A model generated the notes under the pieces. That model did not search any database. It was not told the origin of the DNA and saw nothing but the letters and a program-made list of their open reading frames with translations. Positions 28,540-38,661 of a stretch of DNA of 64,000 nucleotides are shown here, piece by piece. This stretch comes from Calothrix sp. 336/3 (GTDB taxonomy: Bacteria > Cyanobacteriota > Cyanobacteriia > Cyanobacteriales > Nostocaceae), in the NCBI RefSeq assembly GCF_000734895.2, contig NZ_CP011382.1, positions 2,768,700 through 2,832,699 on the forward strand, in the 5' to 3' direction. The position numbers and the translations under genes were made by a program. Each line of letters starts with the position of its first letter. Position 1 is the first letter of the stretch.

Positions 28540-28568
28540 AATCCTACCCATGGGGTGGGATTTTGTTT
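28540..28568 (+). terminator. intrinsic terminator after the peptidoglycan-binding gene
   Basis: AATCCTACCC (28540-28549) and GGGTGGGATT (28553-28562) make a ten-pair stem with one wobble and a three-base loop, followed by TTGTTT. Confidence 0.75.
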
Positions 28569-28596
28569 GGGTGGGGATGTAGAACCGTTAACGTCT

Positions 28597-31059
28597 CTAC
28601 CCACTACTTTTCATCTTAGGATAGGCAATCCGCTTGTGATGGAACTGCTGCCAAACCTCTACAAAAATCTCCGCAATTTGCGTCATTTCTTCCCGATTTA
28701 ACCCAGAATCTATCATTTGGTGGTCTTGCCATCGGGCACGGAGAATATTATTCACCATAGTTAAAGCTTGTTCTGGTGTCGCATCTTTGAGGGAACGCAG
28801 TGCAGCTTCGCAGGAGTCTGCCAACATGACGATACCTGTTTCCCGTGACTGGGGAATCGGACCATCATAACGAAAATCAGCTTCATCTACTTTAATTTCG
28901 GGGTTTTCCTTAGCAAACTGAACTGCTTGGTGATAGAAGTAGGCAATCTGCATGGTTCCTTGGTGTTCGGGAATAAATGCTTGAATCGCTGTGGGTAAAC
29001 TGTGCTTTCTGGCGATCGCCAAACCTTCACTGACATGTTTCTTAATAATGGCAGCACTATGCCAGGGATCCTGAATTTCATCATGCTTATTTGGTCCTCC
29101 CATCTGGTTTTCAATAAAACCCTGGGGGTCGTGCATCTTACCAATATCATGATACAAAGTACCTGCGCGAATTAATTCCACATTGCATCCTAGTTTCTTG
29201 CCCGCAGCTTCCGCCAAGGTGGCAACAAATAAAGTATGTTGAAAAGTACCCGGTGCTTCTGTGGCTAAACGCTTAAGTAAAGTACGATTGGGACTCGCTA
29301 ATTCTGCCAAGCGAATCGGGGTGACAATATCAAAGAGTTTTTCTAAGTAAGGACTCAACCCCAAAGCCACAATACTCCAAACCAAACCCGATAAAGCAAA
29401 TAACCCTGCCTCTTGGATAACGATATAGGAACCAAAGGGAAAAGCCGCACCCAGTAAAAGTTTAGCCAGGAAGTAAACACCCCCCTTTGTCAAAGCAATT
29501 CCCACACCTAATACAGCTAATTCTTCCCGCGATCGCAGCTTTTGTGCTAGACAACTACCTAAGATTCCCCCGGCTGCCCCAGCCAAAATTGCAACTTTAC
29601 TTATCCCTAAACTCACGGATAGCAAACCCATGAGTAAACTCACCACAGTTACCCCCAAAGTTGCCCCATAGAAGCTACCAAGCAACAAACCGATGGTACT
29701 CCAGGTAGTATAAGGAGTGCCCAGAATCGTCACAAGAGGAGCGCTAAGGGTAAGTAATAAAACTAATAGGTAATCTCGATGACGTAAGCGATGATGAATT
29801 CGTCGTTCTACAAAGGCAAAAATTGCTACAGCTACAGCTACCGCACCACCCAGATAGGTTAAACCGAACCAATTCACCTCCCGACGCACTAAACCATAGG
29901 CTTCCAGAATTTCTAATTGCTGCTCACTAATAGTCTTGCCCTTGCTGACGATTATCTGACCCTTACGTACAGTTATCATCACGGGTTTTACCCCAGCTGC
30001 TGCTTGTGCTGCTAACTGTCTAGTTTGGGCTGTATCTTGTTTGAGATTTGGCTGTAATACCTGTATCAAGACTTGATTTGCTAGTGGTTCAGCCTGCTTA
30101 GGAACTAATACCTGTACCTGTAAACTGACTGCATCCTGCAAAAGATTTTGAGGTAATCCAGGAGCAATTCCCTGGGTTAAGATTCTTTCAGCCGACTGCT
30201 GAATTCCCATTTGAGTTTTTGACCAATCTTCATCTGTGAATTTCAGAGGAGATATGCTTTTATAGATGCTATCTGGCTTGGTGCTGATGAGTTTGGCTAA
30301 TTTACTTTTCCCCTGACGATATTTCTGGCGGACTTGGGAAATTTGATTTAATAAAGATGAGAGATTATCTGGAGAGGTGGAGATGCGATAGGCTTCTAAC
30401 TCAGCCACTGCCTGGGTAAAATCTGGTTTAGGAAAAAAGTCTGGTGTTTTTTTGACAGAACCCTGTTGAGTTCTTAATTTGTGTAGTGTGACTTTCAGGG
30501 AATTCTGTTGTTGACGATACTCAATTACTTGTAGTAAAGATTGCCATTCTGCCTCCGTTGCCCCTCGGAGATAATCTTGAGTACTCAGGGACAGATAGGA
30601 GCTATTAAAAAAGGGAAAGGAACCCGCAGTCAGGCGAATCTCATTACCCTCATTCAGTATTTTTTGTAGATTCCGGTCAATTTTTTGATTAACTTCGCCA
30701 TCAACCATTAATACTGGCAAAGAAACTTTACTCGCACTATCGCGTTGTAATCGAGTCTGTTTCTTATCTTCAATAGTTCTCGTACTAGTCGCTTTAATTG
30801 TCTCTGGAGCTGTTGTACCTACTTTCAATTGTGGTTGAGTGTACAACTTGTGCCCCATCATACCAGTGAGAGATAGGACAGCGATCGCAACAATTACAGG
30901 AGAACGTTGGAATTTTATGTCAATAGCCAGAAATTTTTTTCCTCTTTTACCTCTGCGCTTTCCCTCATAGGTGGATATTACTGAACTCTGTACTGTTTTA
31001 TGTCTTCGCCCCCAGTTCAATTGCTGGGTCAAGGACTGAAAAAATGATTGCTTTTTCAT
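28597..31059 (-). CDS. 7TM-HD phosphohydrolase, PgpH-type
   Basis: An approximately 820-residue integral membrane protein. After a cytoplasmic Lys-rich start and one membrane span (near 50-70) comes a long extracytoplasmic 7TMR-HDED-type region to about 385, a membrane block of about seven spans (near 390-575), and a cytoplasmic HD domain with TFQHTLFVATLAEAAGKKLG, RAGTLYHDIGKMHDPQGFIE (the HD dyad near 645), EHQGTMQIAYFYHQAV and DSCEAALRSLKDATPEQA. Firmicute PgpH hydrolyses cyclic di-AMP; the same function here is likely but inferred. The ATG at 31059 follows a GTG at 31062; the former is preferred. No partner cyclase gene is nearby. Confidence 0.9.
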   Translation of the reverse strand: MKKQSFFQSLTQQLNWGRRHKTVQSSVISTYEGKRRGKRGKKFLAIDIKFQRSPVIVAIAVLSLTGMMGHKLYTQPQLKVGTTAPETIKATSTRTIEDKKQTRLQRDSASKVSLPVLMVDGEVNQKIDRNLQKILNEGNEIRLTAGSFPFFNSSYLSLSTQDYLRGATEAEWQSLLQVIEYRQQQNSLKVTLHKLRTQQGSVKKTPDFFPKPDFTQAVAELEAYRISTSPDNLSSLLNQISQVRQKYRQGKSKLAKLISTKPDSIYKSISPLKFTDEDWSKTQMGIQQSAERILTQGIAPGLPQNLLQDAVSLQVQVLVPKQAEPLANQVLIQVLQPNLKQDTAQTRQLAAQAAAGVKPVMITVRKGQIIVSKGKTISEQQLEILEAYGLVRREVNWFGLTYLGGAVAVAVAIFAFVERRIHHRLRHRDYLLVLLLTLSAPLVTILGTPYTTWSTIGLLLGSFYGATLGVTVVSLLMGLLSVSLGISKVAILAGAAGGILGSCLAQKLRSREELAVLGVGIALTKGGVYFLAKLLLGAAFPFGSYIVIQEAGLFALSGLVWSIVALGLSPYLEKLFDIVTPIRLAELASPNRTLLKRLATEAPGTFQHTLFVATLAEAAGKKLGCNVELIRAGTLYHDIGKMHDPQGFIENQMGGPNKHDEIQDPWHSAAIIKKHVSEGLAIARKHSLPTAIQAFIPEHQGTMQIAYFYHQAVQFAKENPEIKVDEADFRYDGPIPQSRETGIVMLADSCEAALRSLKDATPEQALTMVNNILRARWQDHQMIDSGLNREEMTQIAEIFVEVWQQFHHKRIAYPKMKSSG

Positions 31060-31533
31060 CACATTGACCGCAGTAGCTTAATTTGATGGCTGAATATAAA
31101 AGTACCCTGAGCAGGAACACACATCAAGCTCTTTTGCCACAATTGCTACCTAATTTTAATTTTCGGATTCAGCGAGTAAGTCAGTGTGGTAGTCAGACGT
31201 TGCGGTGAAAGGATTTTTCAATTTGTCACAACTGCTGATTGTCATGCCGAATAACTATCAACTTGTTCGGCATCTAGCCCCCCTTTTGACTAAATTTACC
31301 AGAGGAATACTATGAGGTTAGTCAAGCCTCTAATCTTACTTGATTCCGTTAATTTATCTGATAAATCCAACGGCTAGGGTTAATTTCTCACCAAGCCTCT
31401 AATAGTATAATTTATGACTCTCAAAAGAAAATGATTTATTAAATTTTTATGTGCGCTTTTTTTTCTGGCACTATTTATGATAAATCTGGCGGCAATTCCT
31501 TACCCTTCTCTCTGTGAAAACAGTCCTGACCAT
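31060..31533. other. intergenic region upstream of the HD phosphohydrolase
   Basis: About 470 bases with a direct repeat CAAGCCTCTAAT at 31323-31334 and 31392-31403. It should hold the promoter of the phosphohydrolase gene. No ORF of note. Confidence 0.45.
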
Positions 31534-32412
31534 CTACAATAATTTCGGTGTGGCGATCGCCATGAGAGAACTTTTCCCTGAATTTCGCAGTAATACTTGT
31601 TTATTTTGATAGGTACCTGACCAGGAGGCGGTGAAACTGTGTGCTAGTTCTAGGGTCTGTTGATGGGCAGTAACTACATCTTGCTTATTTGGTAAAAATT
31701 TTATCCACCAGCCCACAGAAATTCCGGAGACGCTATTATAAGCACCGGATAAAGTCGCAGTAATAATACTAGTTAAATCTGTATGGGATATCACACCACG
31801 ACTACGAATCACAGCAAGACGGAAATCCTCATGGGAACTGAGGAAACAATAAAATGCTAGACCTAAAATTTGATGCAGTTTTTCTTCTCGTTGTAAACAA
31901 ATGCGGACTTCTTCGAGAGTACAACGACAATTTAAAGAATTATGAATTTTAAATAATATTTGTGGAGTCTTGGTTGTTGTTTCGCCCAAAAAACTTACTA
32001 TTTGGGGAATCACAGCTTCTGGAGTGAATTTGTCGCCGCAAGATAGGGCGATCGCACAACCGAGAGCCAAAATCCAATCGGAAACCAAGGGTTTATCCTG
32101 CCAAATCCGAGCGACTCGCAATAAATTTTGGCGTAATTGCACCGGATTTTCATGGTAAAACAAGGCTACGGGCAAAGCTGCCAAGATTCCTTGAACTCCG
32201 TAGCCATTAATCGTATACAACTGATTACTTTCTAAAGGCAATCTACCTAACCAATCATCAATATCCAGCTTCCCGCAAGCAGCGAGACTTTCTCCACCAG
32301 CAATGATGATACGGGATGATTTGCCACTCACATAATTATCAGCAATCCCACTCTCCCCTAACACCGCTCCCAAAAACGCACCATGAAACCGACTAACTAA
32401 GGAATAACGCAT
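31534..32412 (-). CDS. ADP-ribosylglycohydrolase-like protein (divergent)
   Basis: A 292-residue, all-helical protein. The opening RFHGAFLGAVLGESGIADN resembles the first helix of ADP-ribosylglycohydrolases (GALLGAAVGDALG), and a late AYNSVSGISVGWW resembles the corresponding final helix. The metal-coordinating Asp clusters typical of active DraG-type enzymes are not obvious, so this may be a catalytically inactive or structural relative conserved in cyanobacteria. It lies 39 bases upstream of aroQ's end on the same strand, so aroQ transcripts may continue into it. Confidence 0.6.
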   Translation of the reverse strand: MRYSLVSRFHGAFLGAVLGESGIADNYVSGKSSRIIIAGGESLAACGKLDIDDWLGRLPLESNQLYTINGYGVQGILAALPVALFYHENPVQLRQNLLRVARIWQDKPLVSDWILALGCAIALSCGDKFTPEAVIPQIVSFLGETTTKTPQILFKIHNSLNCRCTLEEVRICLQREEKLHQILGLAFYCFLSSHEDFRLAVIRSRGVISHTDLTSIITATLSGAYNSVSGISVGWWIKFLPNKQDVVTAHQQTLELAHSFTASWSGTYQNKQVLLRNSGKSSLMAIATPKLL

Positions 32413-32451
32413 AGTGTGAGGGTGGGTATTATCTGAAAATATGACTGAATT

Positions 32452-32910
32452 TTATTGCCTGAGGTGGTGAACTAGAGCTTGCAAACCCAAAACATAGCTC
32501 TGAGCGCCAAACCCACTAATTTGCCCAATCACAACTGGGGCAATGTAGGAATGGTGGCGGAATTCCTCACGGCGGTAAATATTACTTAAATGTACTTCCA
32601 CAGTCGGTATATTTACTGCGGCGATCGCATCCCGCAAAGCTATACTTGTATGGGTATATGCTCCGGCATTGATAACAATACCTTGATGCAAGCCTAAAGA
32701 ACCATGAATCGCATCCACGAGAGCGCCTTCATGATTAGACTGCATGGGAGAAACTTCTGCCCCTAATTTTTGACCAGTTTCTATCAGTAAGTTGTTAATA
32801 TCCTGCAAACTAAGGGAACCATAAATACCAGGTTCCCTCTGTCCTAACAGATTTAAGTTTGGTCCATGCAGCAACAAAATACTGACAGGAGTCAAATTCG
32901 AGACTTTCAC
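32452..32910 (-). CDS. aroQ: type II 3-dehydroquinate dehydratase
   Basis: A shikimate pathway enzyme converting 3-dehydroquinate to 3-dehydroshikimate. Motifs: [21 protein letters not shown] (flexible loop with catalytic Arg and Tyr), [31 protein letters not shown], and [20 protein letters not shown] with the catalytic His. The longest ORF begins at ATG 32937, but that overlaps the small upstream gene. GTG 32910, four bases after that gene's stop and preceded by GGTAAGAG, gives a protein of 152 residues, closer to the family length of about 145-150. TTG at 32895 is another option. Confidence 0.92.
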   Translation of the reverse strand: MKVSNLTPVSILLLHGPNLNLLGQREPGIYGSLSLQDINNLLIETGQKLGAEVSPMQSNHEGALVDAIHGSLGLHQGIVINAGAYTHTSIALRDAIAAVNIPTVEVHLSNIYRREEFRHHSYIAPVVIGQISGFGAQSYVLGLQALVHHLRQ

Positions 32911-32914
32911 ACTC

Positions 32915-33052
32915 TTACCGACGACGAGAACGTTCATCTACAGGTATCGGAATCAGTTCCGGTTCCGGTTCCATTTCCGGTCCCAAAAGGGCTTCGATTA
33001 GCTTTCTGGCTAATTCCTTGAGTTTTTCCAGCACCTTTTCAATATAGTCCAT
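32915..33052 (-). CDS. 45-residue conserved small protein upstream of aroQ
   Basis: ATG 33052 opens [20 protein letters not shown], an amphipathic helix, followed by [20 protein letters not shown] and a basic end RSRRR. The Pro/Glu-rich segment after the helix and the sharply basic tail give it a distinct, non-random composition. I recall very similar short proteins in other Nostocales. The stop lies four bases before the proposed GTG of aroQ, suggesting translational coupling. Confidence 0.55.
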   Translation of the reverse strand: MDYIEKVLEKLKELARKLIEALLGPEMEPEPELIPIPVDERSRRR

Positions 33053-33355
33053 TGGACAGACCGCTCCTGAGATACTACCTCAATTTTAATTGTCAGGGGT
33101 GGAGAAGTAAGCTCCTGGCTGCACTAAAGCCATAAGTGATACTAATTTATACCATTGGCTTTTGGGTTAATGCGGACTTTAGAGTTGGATATTGTTTTCT
33201 CCCTTACTTTTTAGAGTATCACATTCACAACTGATGGGAATGGGTAATTGATAGTGGACAGAAATACAAGCAAAGATTTATCCATAATTCATAGACTTAC
33301 CCGAAAATAGGTCTCAACCTCTGAGGACTCATTTCCGGGGAAATCGGACTGGGAA
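33053..33355. other. intergenic region between the small aroQ-linked ORF and topA
   Basis: About 300 bases that should hold the promoter for the small ORF and aroQ and the 3' end of topA. No gene or strong hairpin with a T run was identified. Confidence 0.45.
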
Positions 33356-36001
33356 TTATTTTTTCTTCGTTGCTGCGCTAGAAGACTTACTAGAGGATTT
33401 AGTCGAGGATTTCTTGCGACTAGATTTAGCTGTAGCAGTTTTTGCTGCTAATAACTCCAAAGCTGTGCTGAGGGTGATATCTTCTGGGGACTTACCCTCC
33501 GGGAGACTCACATTCACCTTCCCGTGCTTAATATAGGGTCCATAGGGACCATCATAGATATTCACGGGTTCGCTATCTTCCGGGTGGGAACCTAACTCCT
33601 TCAATGCAGCTTTTGATTTGCTAGTGCTACCGCGACCTTTTTTCGGTTCTGCGAGTAATTCTAGGGCTCTTTCCAAAGAAATTGTTAAGACATTATCCGC
33701 AGCTTTGAGAGAACGATAATCCTTACCTTCCTTACCTTGATCGTGGACAACATAGGGACCAAAGCGCCCCAGATTTGCCTGAATTTTTGCTCCGGTTCCT
33801 GGATGGACACCCAAATTACGTGGTAGAGCTAAAAGACCAACTGCGGTATCAAGGGTGACAGTTTCCGGTGTCACACCCTTCGGTAGGGATGCTTGCTTGG
33901 GTTTAGGATTTTCCTCAGTTTTGTCACCGAGTTGCACATAGGGACCGTAGGGACCGATTAAGACATAAATTGGTTCTCCAGTTTCTGGATGTCTTCCCAG
34001 TTGTTCAGGACCGCTAGTTTTTTGCCGGAGTAAAGTTTCTACCTTTTTGGGGTCTAGATCTGCGGGTGTTAAATCCTTGGGAATGGAAGCAGTTACAACT
34101 CCTTCGCCATTGTCCTTCTCAATGTAAGCACCGTATTTGCCGATACGGACTTTCGCATCCAGATTTTCCAGTTCTACAGTCCGTGCTTTATTGGCGTCGA
34201 TGAGGTCTTCTCGTTCTTTGACGAGGGTTTCCAAACCTTGCTCTCCCAGGTAAAAACGGCGTAAATAGGGTAACCAAGCTGCTTCTCCCGTGGCGATATC
34301 ATCGAGGGTTTGTTCCATTTTGGAAGTAAAACCGGGGTTGACAATATCGGGAAAATGTGATTCCAGTAAGTCGGTGACAGCAAAGGCTGTAAAGGTGGGA
34401 ATTAGGGCATTGCTGACTAATTGGGCGTAACCCTTGTCGATAATTGTGCCAATGATGCTGGCGTAGGTACTGGGGCGACCGATGCCTTCACTTTCCAGGG
34501 TTTTTACCAGGGTAGCTTCCGTATATCGAGCGGGGGGTTGGGTTTCGTGTTTGACCGTTTCTAAATCAGTACAGTTGGGGCGATCGCCGACTTTCAAAGG
34601 AGGCAAAATCACTTCCTGGTCTTCCAGAGCGGCTTCGGGGTCATCAGAACCCTCTACGTAGGCGCGCAGATAACCAGGAAAATCGATACGTTTACCACTA
34701 GAACGGAAACCAGCGTCCTCAACTTGTAGAAGTACGGTAATTTGGGTTTGGCGAGAATCAGCCATTTGACAGGCAACAGTCCGCTTCCAAATCAAATCAT
34801 AAACTTGGAATTCCCGACCGCTTAAACCTGTTTCCTGGGGTGTACGGAAACTGCTGCCAGCTGGACGAATTGCTTCGTGAGCTTCCTGAGCGCCCTTAGA
34901 TTTAGTGGTGTACTGTCGAGGTTGGGGGCTGAGATATTCCTTGCCATAGAGCTTTTCCACACAGTCCCGCGAAGCCGCGATCGCCTGGTCAGATAAATGC
35001 ACCGAGTCTGTACGCATGTAGGTGATGTACCCCTGCTCATAAAGATTTTGAGCAATGCGCATCGTATCCCGTGCAGATAAGCGTAATTTCCGGTTAGATT
35101 CCTGTTGCAGGGTAGAAGTCGTAAAGGGTGGTGCTGGCTTACGAGTCACAGGACGTTCTTCAATGTCCGTCACCGTCCAGGGTTTATCAGTGAGCCTTTC
35201 CTTGAGAGCTTCTGCCTGTTCTGCGTTCAGTAAGACTAATTGGGCAAGGCGATCAGGGGCAATTTGTCCTGTTCCTGGGTCAAAATCGCTGCCACTGACT
35301 AATTTTTTCCCCGCCAAAGTTACTAACACAGAGGTAAAAAACTGTGGAGATTGGCTTGTGGCGATCGCTGGGGTTAAAGTAGCCTTCAAATCCCAAAAAG
35401 TCCCCTGTTTAAAGGCGCGACGTTGTTTTTCACGATTAACTAACAAACGCACTGAAACCGATTGTACCCGTCCGGCAGACAACCCCCAAGCAATTTTTTT
35501 CCACAATAGGGGTGACAAGGTATAACCTACCAGTCGGTCGAGAATTCGCCGCGTTTCCTGGGCACGAACTAACTTTTCATCAATATCACGACAATTTTTT
35601 AAGGCTTTTTTAATTGCGTCTTGGGTGATTTCATGGAATACCATCCGCTTTGTCGGTACCTTGGGCTTGAGCAGCTGGTATAAATGCCAACTGATGCTTT
35701 CCCCTTCCCGGTCTTCATCCGTTGCCAGGATAAGTTCTGAAGCCTCTTTCAGAGCATCTTTGAGCTGGGTGACAACTTTTTTCTTATCCTTAGGAACGAT
35801 ATACAAGGGTTCAAAGTCGGCTTCTACATTTACCCCTAACTGCGCCCATTTTTCTCCCTTGACTGCGGTAGGAATGTCACTAGCCGACTGGGGTAGGTCA
35901 CGGACATGACCCATAGAAGCTTCTACCCGATAGCCTGATGGTAAATAATTGCGAATGGTGCGAGCTTTGGTCGGAGATTCGACGATGACAAGAGTTGACA
36001 T
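33356..36001 (-). CDS. topA: DNA topoisomerase I
   Basis: An 881-residue type IA topoisomerase. The TOPRIM domain starts [20 protein letters not shown] and includes [17 protein letters not shown] near 93-109 (DxDxE metal site). The active-site Tyr lies in [20 protein letters not shown] near 330-349, and [20 protein letters not shown] is present. Instead of zinc fingers the C-terminus has several Topo_C_Rpt units ([37 protein letters not shown]) and then a Lys/Ser/Thr-rich tail that may bind DNA. It relaxes negative supercoils. This repeat-type C-terminus is usual in cyanobacteria. Confidence 0.98.
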   Translation of the reverse strand: MSTLVIVESPTKARTIRNYLPSGYRVEASMGHVRDLPQSASDIPTAVKGEKWAQLGVNVEADFEPLYIVPKDKKKVVTQLKDALKEASELILATDEDREGESISWHLYQLLKPKVPTKRMVFHEITQDAIKKALKNCRDIDEKLVRAQETRRILDRLVGYTLSPLLWKKIAWGLSAGRVQSVSVRLLVNREKQRRAFKQGTFWDLKATLTPAIATSQSPQFFTSVLVTLAGKKLVSGSDFDPGTGQIAPDRLAQLVLLNAEQAEALKERLTDKPWTVTDIEERPVTRKPAPPFTTSTLQQESNRKLRLSARDTMRIAQNLYEQGYITYMRTDSVHLSDQAIAASRDCVEKLYGKEYLSPQPRQYTTKSKGAQEAHEAIRPAGSSFRTPQETGLSGREFQVYDLIWKRTVACQMADSRQTQITVLLQVEDAGFRSSGKRIDFPGYLRAYVEGSDDPEAALEDQEVILPPLKVGDRPNCTDLETVKHETQPPARYTEATLVKTLESEGIGRPSTYASIIGTIIDKGYAQLVSNALIPTFTAFAVTDLLESHFPDIVNPGFTSKMEQTLDDIATGEAAWLPYLRRFYLGEQGLETLVKEREDLIDANKARTVELENLDAKVRIGKYGAYIEKDNGEGVVTASIPKDLTPADLDPKKVETLLRQKTSGPEQLGRHPETGEPIYVLIGPYGPYVQLGDKTEENPKPKQASLPKGVTPETVTLDTAVGLLALPRNLGVHPGTGAKIQANLGRFGPYVVHDQGKEGKDYRSLKAADNVLTISLERALELLAEPKKGRGSTSKSKAALKELGSHPEDSEPVNIYDGPYGPYIKHGKVNVSLPEGKSPEDITLSTALELLAAKTATAKSSRKKSSTKSSSKSSSAATKKK

Positions 36002-36439
36002 GGAAATTTCAAAAAAAGAGTAGCTGCAAAGCTAATACAGTCAATCAATTGGGAACTGGAGATGTGGGATTCTTTATCATGTAGCACTTTCTTTAACTGG
36101 GTGGTGATCTCAGAACCCACTTGAGGACAGGGGTAATTTTCATTGGGGAGTTATGCATTTTTCTATATCCTTAATATCTTGTGACTTTTGAGCAGTTATT
36201 TCCATCTTTAACTTATCTCAAGCATAATTGGCGACTGTACCTGGCAAAATGTCCTCCAAAGTAGGCGTAGACGAGAAAAGAGTATCTATGACTTTACCAG
36301 AGACTCTTTATCTTGAATTTTGAATTCCCAACCTCCTAATTTATGTTTCTCCCTGCCTGCATTGTGCCAAAATTGAATCAAATCTGAGAATGTTTATGAA
36401 TTTGGCTAATTATCAATACCTAACCTAGGAGATATAGTG
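36002..36439. other. intergenic region upstream of topA
   Basis: About 435 bases, divergent promoter region for topA and the small gene at 36440. No RNA gene or conserved ORF was recognised. Confidence 0.45.
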
Positions 36440-36733
36440 ATGCAAGCGATTCGTCAAGGGGATGTGATACTACTACCTACCCAGGAGATTCAAGGACAGA
36501 AGCTATCGCATTTAGTTTTAGCTGAGGGTGAGGTGACTGGACACAAACATCGGATTGCTGAGGGACAAGCTGAATTATACGCAAAAGCTGGTTCTCTTTA
36601 TCTACGGGTCTTGTCTGAGACTGCTGTGTTAATTCATGAAGAACACGCAGCTATTCCTATTCCCCATGGTACTTGGCAAGTGCAAATTCAAAGGGAATAT
36701 CAACCGGAAGGTTGGCGTTACGTCAAAGATTGA
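36440..36733 (+). CDS. small conserved protein of unknown function
   Basis: A 97-residue protein of beta-rich appearance: IRQGDVILLPTQEIQG, LVLAEGEVTGHKHRI, AELYAKAGSLYLRVL, TAVLIHEEHAAIPIPHGTW and QREYQPEGWRYVKD. The motifs GDV-LLP, GEVTGHxH and HEEH are conserved in a widespread bacterial family without known function; the three His residues could bind a metal. ATG 36440 is chosen over the GTG at 36437 because AGGAGA (36427-36432) then has a seven-base spacing. Monocistronic in appearance. Associated genes known in other genomes are not present here. Confidence 0.75.
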   Translation: MQAIRQGDVILLPTQEIQGQKLSHLVLAEGEVTGHKHRIAEGQAELYAKAGSLYLRVLSETAVLIHEEHAAIPIPHGTWQVQIQREYQPEGWRYVKD

Positions 36734-36814
36734 AGGATGCAGAACAGGGGATAGGTAGTGGAAACATAGGCGCAAATACTCCCCCGTTTCTGTCATCCTC
36801 TCTGAACCTTAGTT

Positions 36815-38314
36815 TCAAAATTGCCCTATTTCCATGTTGTAGTTGATGCTAAAGAACCAGCCATCAAAACTGATTTGAGGGTCTGTAGAGTCGCCAACAC
36901 TAACTCCAGCTTGTAAATAAATACTGCTATAGTCCGACAAACCATAACTTAAATGCCCGTAAAAACGGTGGTATTGGTCTTCTCTTTCTCGTTGCGTAAA
37001 ATCTGATAAACCAAATTGATAATCTACACCTACTTGTAAGGATTGTTGTAAATAGTAGCTGAGGGATACCCACAGAGAATGAATCGCACGGTTACGCTTT
37101 TCTGGGGGGTTGGTGAGACTCCAGCGAAACTCATAGAAACTATCTAACATCAGTCTCTCACTCAAGGGGTCCCGTCTACCTAGGGAGACTCGCCAGGAAT
37201 TTTCATTTAAAAAGCGATCGCCAGCATTAAAAAATTTCCCATCCTTGGCATAAAATAATTGTTGGTTGCTCCAGCCTAATTCTCCGTACATTCGCGGAGT
37301 CAATTGGTGATATAAACTGACATTGAATCTCACCTGATGATAATTAAACTTGGATTGGTCGAGGTAATTAATGATATTCCCATCCACTGAACCACTCAAA
37401 TAAGTTTTAGAACTCAGGGCAATGGGTACCGAACCAAAAGATAGCCCATAGTAATACAAACCATCGGTGAGTGGGAATTTTTTATCGGAAAAAATATTAC
37501 TAGTTTGAAAGTAACCACTACGAGCTTGTAAATAACCTACAGGCTTAAATTGTCGTCTGGGTGTAATTATTGGTGGTGGTTGGGGTTCTTCCAGAGTTGG
37601 TGGAACTTCCCTCAGTACCAAAGTACCCAGTTCTTCTTGTTCGGTGACGGTTTCCTCTGTTGGCTTTTTCTTCTTCTGTAAAGCTTGCCTTAATTTTTCT
37701 ATTCTCTGAATTCTTTCATCTGTTGGCTGCTCTAATTTCTTTTGGATGGTATCTGAAGGAGTTGCAGGTAAGTCATTTGGTTGACTATTGAGAGATGGAG
37801 GTTCATTGGGGGGTGGAGGAGGGTTTTGTGGAGGAGGGTTTTGTGGAGGGGGATTTTGTGCAGGAGGATTCTGGGGAGGAGGATTTTGTGGAGGAGGATT
37901 CTGTGGGGGTGCTTGGGAAATTATACTGGATTGAAAATCTGTCTCATTCTCAGAGTTTTGCCAAAAAATAACCTTTCGTACGGACTCTTTGGATGTATCA
38001 GTAGTTACAGCTAGATGATTGCAGGAGAATTGTGAAAAACTCTTAAAGTTTTTTTGAGGAATCTGAAATGCAGCTAACTGTTGTTGCTGTAGAGGTTGGA
38101 TGGTAGGGAATACTGTTTTTTGCGGGTTATTATACCCATTAGTATTGGAAGAGACACAGGAAGATGCTATCTTGGAAGTGAGTTCATCAGGGATATTTCG
38201 GATACTAGTATTAGCAGCCCACGATGCATCTGCTTCCGCATAACACCAGCTTGCACTACTGAAAAATAACAGAATCCAGTTGAATAATGATTTGTTTCTA
38301 ACTTGGGGTTGCAT
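36815..38314 (-). CDS. outer-membrane beta-barrel-type protein with a Pro-rich linker
   Basis: A 499-residue protein with an N-terminal signal-like segment (SLFNWILLFFSSASWCYA near 9-26), a low-complexity middle region built from NPPPQ units (about 135-172), a Lys/Glu-rich helix (KLEQPTDERIQRIEKLRQAL), and a C-terminal half (about 250-499) made of alternating amphipathic strands with Tyr/Trp-rich turns (YLQARSGYFQTSNIF, YYLQQSLQVGVDYQFGLSDF, FFSINYNMEIGQF with a terminal Phe). This is the signature of an outer-membrane barrel. The Pro-rich segment may cross the peptidoglycan. It is divergent from the FecR gene. Function unknown. Confidence 0.75.
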   Translation of the reverse strand: MQPQVRNKSLFNWILLFFSSASWCYAEADASWAANTSIRNIPDELTSKIASSCVSSNTNGYNNPQKTVFPTIQPLQQQQLAAFQIPQKNFKSFSQFSCNHLAVTTDTSKESVRKVIFWQNSENETDFQSSIISQAPPQNPPPQNPPPQNPPAQNPPPQNPPPQNPPPPPNEPPSLNSQPNDLPATPSDTIQKKLEQPTDERIQRIEKLRQALQKKKKPTEETVTEQEELGTLVLREVPPTLEEPQPPPIITPRRQFKPVGYLQARSGYFQTSNIFSDKKFPLTDGLYYYGLSFGSVPIALSSKTYLSGSVDGNIINYLDQSKFNYHQVRFNVSLYHQLTPRMYGELGWSNQQLFYAKDGKFFNAGDRFLNENSWRVSLGRRDPLSERLMLDSFYEFRWSLTNPPEKRNRAIHSLWVSLSYYLQQSLQVGVDYQFGLSDFTQREREDQYHRFYGHLSYGLSDYSSIYLQAGVSVGDSTDPQISFDGWFFSINYNMEIGQF

Positions 38315-38661
38315 ATAATTTCGGTTCTGGCAAACTGAAAACCAATGATTTTTGACAATTTTGATTCAGAATGTATGGATTTATTGGTATTTTGATGCAC
38401 CACCGATGACCCACAAATGCTGGCTACTAGGGAAAATACTGATAAGTGCAGGAACTCTGCGGAAATTGAGTCAGGAATTAGGAATACAAAGAAAGCAAAT
38501 CCATACTGTCGGCAGTATGTTTACCTATCTTACTTATTTAAGCTTTTGTAAAGGTATCGTAATTTTACTTAAAAAAAATTGCTATAACTAAGTTGACTTT
38601 GCAAAACTCAGAAAAACTATTTGGTTTCAGGACGTAGTGAAATTACTTAAGGTCGCCACTT
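38315..38661. other. divergent promoter region of the barrel and FecR genes
   Basis: A 347-base AT-rich gap. A 79-codon ORF at 38352-38591 has no family resemblance and is not called. Shared regulation of the two envelope genes is plausible. Confidence 0.45.
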
